Origin: Clostridiaceae bacterium
Lineage (GTDB): Bacteria > Bacillota_A > Clostridia > Acetivibrionales > Acetivibrionaceae
Direction of reading: 5' to 3'
DNA: 10,069 nucleotides
Assembly: GCA_012513545.1 (NCBI GenBank)
Contig: JAAZCB010001337.1
Location: 1 to 10,069 of the forward strand
Shown here: positions 6,195-10,069 of the stretch, in pieces
How positions within the stretch are numbered: the first letter of the stretch is position 1
Layout: every line of letters starts with the position of its first letter
Translations under genes and position numbers: made by a program
Notes under the pieces: generated by a model
What the model saw: only the letters and a program-made list of their open reading frames with translations
What the model was told of the DNA's origin: nothing
Databases searched by the model: none

Positions 6195-8444
6195 TTATTC
6201 ACTCACAGCTGCTGCTTCCTGCTCTGCCAATAAGACCTCAAACATTTGTGTTATGACACCTATGACCGTTTCACAAGCAGCCACTAATTCCATACGTTCC
6301 ATTTTATCCGCCAAACTTTCCTCTTCTGTATTCTGTTCAGCTATACCCTCAAGAATATTATCAACTTGTTGTCTATTAAGGTATGCCAAGTAAGCATAAA
6401 AAGAGAGATGCTCTAAATAAAAATTCTTAATAGCGTCCACTTGGCTCGTTCCCCTTCGCTGAGCCTTTTGAATAAGACTATTTAGTTTTATATTATCTGC
6501 AGACACAAAGATAATAATTTCATCATCGTTCTCAATTACTTTAGCAACGGAATACTCATTCCAATTATTCTCCTTCCAAAATTCTTCTCCCTTCAGCACC
6601 CATTGGGGATTAATGTTTGGTTTATTGTTCTGCCCGCCTTCTTCGCCTGATATCTCAGGTCTAGGAACGACCTTTACTTTAATACTGCTCGAAAGTGCTT
6701 TGGATCTTCTTGGCCTTAATTCGATACTAATATCAGCTGTAGTATCTTCTTCCAGTTCTTCCTTGGCAGAAAAGTATGCAACTCCATACCCATTCCTTAT
6801 ACTTGTCGTTCCTGTATAATGGCCAAATGAAGGAGGTGTAATTATAGCCATGAATTCATCAGGATTGCAAAATAAATTTGGATTCGCATCGGTCCTAAAA
6901 TGTAAAACAAAATTACTGCCAGAGTACACATTTCGGGGATTGGGGCTTGTAATCTCTAAAAAGGTCGGAGGATCTTGAACAGGAATTGCAGGTTTTTCAT
7001 GATGTTCGCCACCACCGCCACTAGTTCGCCTGGTCGGAGTAGTACCCTGACCTGCACTTTTAATAAAGGCGCTAACTCTCTTAGCCAAACGTTTTCTGAT
7101 ATTTTCTACTGCATCACCTTCAACTCTTTGCATAAACCGTTGCTTACGTTCCTTATCAAGTCTTTTTAACTCATCATCACCCTCTAATGTTTCAGTAACT
7201 AAAATCCGAAGGTCATCCAATAGAGAAGTATCCCGAAGAGATTCCCGTGTCGTAGGGAACAACTGCCTCCTAGATTCGCTATCTAATTTATCACAGTCAA
7301 CATGAACAATAAGGTATCTATCTAAGTAAGGTAGTTTAAGGTCATTTTTAATAATAGTATTAGGTAAATCACCCTGCTTCTGGCCGTTATAAGTTATTAT
7401 TATTGGTCTAGAAGGTAAACAATAGTTCCTTATTTGTTCTTTGGAATTATCCCCTACTCCTGATAAAACCCACCAATTAATTTTAACACTACCACTACGG
7501 AAAGTAAGGGTTGCTTCACGATAATATTCTGTTTCACTTATAGATAAGCGGCGGTGATTTCCCGCTACAGTTCTGCCTTCTCCTTTACTGGCATTAGGTC
7601 GTTCTTCTTGAATCCAAAATGGAATTACTGGATCAAATAAATAGTGGTGGGCTAAAAACCAAAGCGAACTAGTAGGAGCTGTCATTATATTTTTGTACTT
7701 ACCCAAATCCATACTGACATGTCTAACCAAAGTTCCACATGGAAACTCTGCCTCTGAAATGTCAAAAGTAAAAGGGTGCCCTGTGGCATTATCAACCATA
7801 TACTCATAAACCCCGTGTTTATCTAGCTTAGGGTCTCCCGGATTATAACGTACAATAGTTGCTGCTACTGGATTAATTGTGTTTTTATCTATAGAAACTG
7901 CTCTCGACAGTATTAATGTATAAGGCGAATAAGTCAATGCCGTTGATCCGCCTTGGCCAAAAGCGCCAGACAAAAAGAATTTTCTGAGTTTTCTACTAGC
8001 ATTTAGACTTAAAATTGTTGACCCATAGTGTTCAGATAATATCCCTATGCCAAAGTCTCTTATATCTATTGTAGGACGCTCAACAACTCCCGAATCGAAT
8101 AACGTAACTATAACTTGGTGGGATAAATCCGAAAAATCCCTTATGTTCTCAACATTTTTTAGTATTCCATCTTTTATTCCAAACCACATATCAACTGCAG
8201 ATCTGGGAGATAATAAATTCGTTGGTTCGTTGCTTTCAAGCCATTTCTTTTCTAGTACAGCATCAATAGCATTAGTAATTCTTTCTACGAGACCAGCAGC
8301 AGGATCGCTTCCTAAATTAATAGTTGCAAGATTATTCTCCCTATCACCAACTGGCTTCCATGATGGTCTAGCCGTTTCTTTAATTTGCATAATGAGATCT
8401 GTAACATCAGGAACCTTATAAGCGTTCAAAAATTTTTTAAACAA
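6195..8444 (-). CDS. GHKL-family ATPase (MORC/MutL/Hsp90-like) of a predicted restriction-type system
   Basis: The protein has 749 residues. The start is TTG 8444, supported by GGGAGGGG (8458-8451) six bases upstream. The GHKL fold is clear: N-box LVERITNAIDAVLE (E54, N58, D61), G1 box IDIRDFGIGI (D130, G132, G134), G2 box SGAFGQGGSTAL (G160, G163, G165). These bind and hydrolyse ATP and in relatives drive dimer closure around DNA or clients. A Ser5-domain-2-like second half probably continues to about 460. A short GGGG-rich linker (near 480) leads to a probable Ig-like beta-sandwich (about 495-600), then a charged segment and a helical tail with an acidic end. No nuclease motif is visible. 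Related GHKL ATPases have been predicted in prokaryotic restriction-modification operons. It lies between the small basic protein and two methylases, in the same operon. A histidine-kinase role is unlikely, as no H-box, receiver or membrane segment is seen. Confidence 0.9.
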   Translation of the reverse strand: MFKKFLNAYKVPDVTDLIMQIKETARPSWKPVGDRENNLATINLGSDPAAGLVERITNAIDAVLEKKWLESNEPTNLLSPRSAVDMWFGIKDGILKNVENIRDFSDLSHQVIVTLFDSGVVERPTIDIRDFGIGILSEHYGSTILSLNASRKLRKFFLSGAFGQGGSTALTYSPYTLILSRAVSIDKNTINPVAATIVRYNPGDPKLDKHGVYEYMVDNATGHPFTFDISEAEFPCGTLVRHVSMDLGKYKNIMTAPTSSLWFLAHHYLFDPVIPFWIQEERPNASKGEGRTVAGNHRRLSISETEYYREATLTFRSGSVKINWWVLSGVGDNSKEQIRNYCLPSRPIIITYNGQKQGDLPNTIIKNDLKLPYLDRYLIVHVDCDKLDSESRRQLFPTTRESLRDTSLLDDLRILVTETLEGDDELKRLDKERKQRFMQRVEGDAVENIRKRLAKRVSAFIKSAGQGTTPTRRTSGGGGEHHEKPAIPVQDPPTFLEITSPNPRNVYSGSNFVLHFRTDANPNLFCNPDEFMAIITPPSFGHYTGTTSIRNGYGVAYFSAKEELEEDTTADISIELRPRRSKALSSSIKVKVVPRPEISGEEGGQNNKPNINPQWVLKGEEFWKENNWNEYSVAKVIENDDEIIIFVSADNIKLNSLIQKAQRRGTSQVDAIKNFYLEHLSFYAYLAYLNRQQVDNILEGIAEQNTEEESLADKMERMELVAACETVIGVITQMFEVLLAEQEAAAVSE

Positions 8445-8450
8445 TTAAAT

Positions 8451-8458
8451 CCCCTCCC
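8451..8458 (-). promoter_or_regulatory. Ribosome binding site that fixes the TTG start of the GHKL gene
   Basis: On the minus strand GGGAGGGG lies six bases before TTG at 8444-8442, an optimal distance. No ATG occurs nearby in frame, and the encoded protein begins FKKFLNAYKVPDV, ahead of a conserved-looking N-terminal helix. This supports TTG as the true initiator. Confidence 0.65.
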
Positions 8459-8482
8459 TATCTTAGAATCAAATCCAAATAT

Positions 8483-8713
8483 TTATTGCTTTTTAAATTC
8501 AAATGTGCAGTTTTCTGATGTTGTCCCTTCTTTAAAACGAATTTTAAGAAGTCTAAGTTCATTTTCCAAAGCATCAATAATCTGTTTAACGTGGACATCA
8601 GTGTAATCATAGTTGTTCTTATTTGCTAGATTACCTACCAAACGCATCTTTTTAATAGTATCAGTTACTCTTTTTTCCGCAAGCCTTTCAAATTTTAGTC
8701 TCTTTTCGCTCAT
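8483..8713 (-). CDS. Small basic helical protein of the GHKL/methyltransferase operon
   Basis: The protein has 76 residues from ATG 8713, chosen because AAGGAGGA (8728-8721) sits seven bases upstream; a TTG further up (8734) begins within the leader and is rejected. The sequence opens SEKRLKFERLAEKRVTDTIKKMRLVGNLANKNNYDY and continues TDVHVKQIIDALENELRLLKIRF. It predicts two amphipathic helices joined by a N/Y-rich turn, with many K and R in the first. There is no signal peptide, membrane segment, cysteine or catalytic motif. I recall similar short proteins with a RLIGNLSN-type core beside methylase or restriction genes, so it is probably a conserved accessory component rather than a spurious ORF. 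It is first in the operon, 38 bases before the GHKL gene. A DNA-binding, regulatory or adaptor role is possible; none is shown. Confidence 0.82.
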   Translation of the reverse strand: MSEKRLKFERLAEKRVTDTIKKMRLVGNLANKNNYDYTDVHVKQIIDALENELRLLKIRFKEGTTSENCTFEFKKQ

Positions 8714-8734
8714 ATTAATGTCCTCCTTATACAA

Positions 8735-9035
8735 TATATTAAAAATATATTATATATAATAATTATATTCAACAATTATTTTGAACTAATATTAATTATC
8801 TAACTATATACGTAAAATCATATTACAATATTACAATAGATATTGCATTAATTTAAACCTTTTTAAATATAAAAGCATGAAATTGTTCAGCACGGATATT
8901 GCTGACAGAAGCAGCTTATTCCTGAAGAAAAACTAAAAACTGGCTAAGATTTATGAATGGCAGATTGATTGATAATATTATTCTGGAAGAGTTTTAAAAT
9001 AGCAATAGAACTTATGAACAAAAAAGCCTCTCCTT
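8735..9035. other. Intergenic region with short repeats and probable gene debris
   Basis: About 300 bases lie between the small operon gene and the DUF3427 helicase. Bases 8735-8870 are extremely A/T rich. They hold the candidate promoter, a tandem 8-mer ATATTACA (8820-8827 and 8828-8835), an imperfect CAATA...TATTG pair (8826-8845) and an all-A/T hairpin ATTTAAA/TTTAAAT (8851-8868). Bases 8870-9000 are less A/T rich and look coding-like but are broken. ATG 8877 opens a 19-codon frame ending at 8936, and a second frame from ATG 8953 runs 14 codons to 8997. Neither has a recognisable product or ribosome site. I read this part as the remains of a degraded gene, with low confidence. Confidence 0.4.
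8744..8772 (-). promoter_or_regulatory. Candidate sigma-70 promoter of the minus-strand operon
   Basis: On the minus strand TTGAAT (8772-8767), a 17-base spacer and TATATT (8749-8744) match the -35 and -10 consensus at four and five of six positions. Transcription would start near 8737, leaving a leader of about 25 bases that contains the AAGGAGGA ribosome site of the small gene. Position and spacing are good, but the surroundings are almost entirely A/T, which lowers the weight of the match. Confidence 0.4.
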
Positions 9036-10069
9036 TTACCCCACCACCAACTTATTGGTCTTCCTCAAGTATTTCGCTGGGATTGGTCGGTGCAGCTTCC
9101 AGGTAATATTCATAGGCCTGGAGCCCTCATGTTTGATATAATCGGCCAGGCCAAGGAATGTGTAAGGCGCAGTTCCGGCCATATCAGTTTTGAATTCACG
9201 CACAAACAGCAGCACCTTACTACCTCTCTGGCGATGGTTGATATAGCGTTGCCCGGTTGGGGATGTGTCAGCGGTTGTACTCTGACTCTGCCAGTGGAAT
9301 AACCACTCGTTGATTGAATAATCGTTATACATGGTGGTCGGAGAGTAATCCTTGTCAGATTTATTTAGGGTTACAAAGAAGATGTCGGTACTTTTTTCCG
9401 GCAGATACTTCACGCCTTCGCGAACTGTTGCCGGCTTCATAAAATCCATTGCCACCAAAATCTGATCGCGGGTATAAGTACAATGCAAGTCCAGGGGGCA
9501 ATCAAATCCTAAGTCTACCGTTTCATCGATAAAATCAATTCGATCAAGATTATACTGTAATAGCTCAACCAACTCCGTATATATTACTGGGCTATTTTTG
9601 ATTTGCATTAATCCGTCTTTGAGACTGGTAAAACCGCATTCCTCAAATGGCTTTTGCCATACGGTAAATTGAAACATCTGCAGCATTCGTTGTTCTGCTC
9701 CTGTCAACGTTTCCAAATTGACATCCTCTATGTGAGAGAAAATATATAACATGAAGTTAATCCAACGCCTGGAATTAATGGCACAAATCCGAGAGAATGC
9801 TTTGGTAAATACCGCTTCTATTTCTTCCTGAAAATCTTCTCTCACTTTTGCTAATACACATAGCCTTGAAAAGCTGCCGCATTTATAAATGTTGCGCACA
9901 TCCAGATGATAGTAGGCTGTAAAATTAGTGAGTGTCAGCGGTAATCCGCTGTCTTCGGTGAAAGTTGCCAGGCGCGATACTAATCCTGCCCTTACTCCAA
10001 AGGAACTGCGGATGTTATTTAATATATGTTCTGCGGCCTTTCGCTCTAATTGGATATAACAACCTTTTG
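9036..10069 (-). CDS. C-terminal part of an SF2 helicase with DUF3427-type domain (5' end outside window)
   Basis: The minus-strand frame is open from the right edge to TAA at 9036-9038, about 343 residues. A GTG at 9899 is internal, not the start, because the frame continues upstream through YIQLERKAAEHILNNIR, a segment typical of the region just after the helicase core. The C-terminal half, from about LHCTYTRDQILVAMDF through YLPEKSTDIFFVTLNK, WLFHWQSQSTT, SKVLLFVREF and YTFLGLADYIKHEGSRPM, matches my memory of the DUF3427 domain on large DEAD/DEAH helicases, often with a phospholipase-D-type nuclease at the N-terminus. The helicase motifs themselves lie outside the window. The domain is probably DNA-binding or base-sensing; this is inference. 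The gene runs in the same direction as the methylase operon but is separated by about 300 bases and is less A/T rich, so it is probably a separate unit. Confidence 0.85.
   Translation of the reverse strand, partial: KGCYIQLERKAAEHILNNIRSSFGVRAGLVSRLATFTEDSGLPLTLTNFTAYYHLDVRNIYKCGSFSRLCVLAKVREDFQEEIEAVFTKAFSRICAINSRRWINFMLYIFSHIEDVNLETLTGAEQRMLQMFQFTVWQKPFEECGFTSLKDGLMQIKNSPVIYTELVELLQYNLDRIDFIDETVDLGFDCPLDLHCTYTRDQILVAMDFMKPATVREGVKYLPEKSTDIFFVTLNKSDKDYSPTTMYNDYSINEWLFHWQSQSTTADTSPTGQRYINHRQRGSKVLLFVREFKTDMAGTAPYTFLGLADYIKHEGSRPMNITWKLHRPIPAKYLRKTNKLVVG

Noticed and set aside
6195..8444. Histidine kinase identity for the GHKL protein
   Set aside because: No phospho-acceptor H-box, sensor, membrane segment or receiver partner; the N, G1 and G2 boxes sit at the very N-terminus as in MutL/MORC/Hsp90-type proteins.
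3854..8606. Plus-strand open frames lying opposite the minus-strand operon (for example 5943-6233 and 8047-8421)
   Set aside because: They are antisense to genes with clear domain motifs, lack ribosome sites and encode no recognisable protein.
8714..8734. TTG 8734 as start of the small operon gene
   Set aside because: The extra codons contain the AAGGAGGA ribosome site that serves ATG 8713.
8820..8868. CRISPR array or iteron-like repeats
   Set aside because: Only two tandem copies of an 8-mer and one A/T hairpin in very A/T-rich DNA; no regular repeat-spacer pattern.
9016..9038. AAAAG/CTTTT with a T6 run after the DUF3427 gene as an intrinsic terminator
   Set aside because: The stem is five pairs, almost all A-T, and overlaps the stop codon; too weak to call.
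9897..9899. GTG as the start of the right-edge minus-strand gene
   Set aside because: The same frame stays open to the window end and encodes a plausible helicase-like segment (YIQLERKAAEHILNN), so the gene is partial rather than starting here.
1..10069. tRNA or rRNA genes, insertion sequences, integrases or attachment sites
   Set aside because: No tRNA-like cloverleaf, rRNA segment, transposase motif or duplicated ends were seen on either strand.

Overview
The window reads as bacterial chromosome, probably a Bacillota/Clostridia-type organism. The basis is modest: strong AGGAGG-type ribosome sites, several TTG/GTG starts, and a HIT protein of a familiar Gram-positive type. It looks like a genomic defence island. 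By eye, base composition is patchy. The left block (about 200-2880) is close to balanced, the HNH gene is more A/T rich, the minus-strand operon 3850-8734 is clearly A/T rich, and the right edge (9036-10069) is balanced again. This suggests that the minus-strand operon was acquired separately.

Layout. Bases 1-104 hold the last codons of an unrecognised plus-strand gene. A plus-strand operon follows: a HIT-family hydrolase (203-568), a 760-residue SF2 helicase with an N-terminal PD-(D/E)XK-like nuclease domain (596-2878), and an HNH endonuclease (about 2823/2895-3740). The HNH start is unusual: a good Shine-Dalgarno sequence is spaced correctly from an in-frame ACG, not an ATG. A convergent gap with nested inverted repeats (3741-3822) separates this block from a minus-strand operon.

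Read in its own direction, the minus-strand operon encodes a 76-residue basic helical protein (8713-8483), a 749-residue GHKL ATPase (8444-6195), a DNA amino-methyltransferase with motif order I then IV (6193-4949), and a second one with order IV then I (4848-3850). Upstream of it on the same strand is a gap of about 300 bases holding probable gene debris. Beyond that lies the C-terminal part of a DUF3427-type SF2 helicase running off the right edge (9036-10069).

How the parts may work together. Two amino-methyltransferases of different architecture beside a MORC/MutL-like GHKL ATPase match the predicted class of restriction-modification systems built around GHKL ATPases. The minus-strand operon has no nuclease that I can recognise. 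The nearest candidates are the HNH protein and the nuclease-helicase transcribed towards it. The central hypothesis is therefore a GHKL-ATPase/dual-methyltransferase system with a small accessory protein, which either borrows a neighbouring nuclease or uses an unrecognised effector in the GHKL protein's C-terminal half. Family assignments rest on visible motifs; the shared function is inference.
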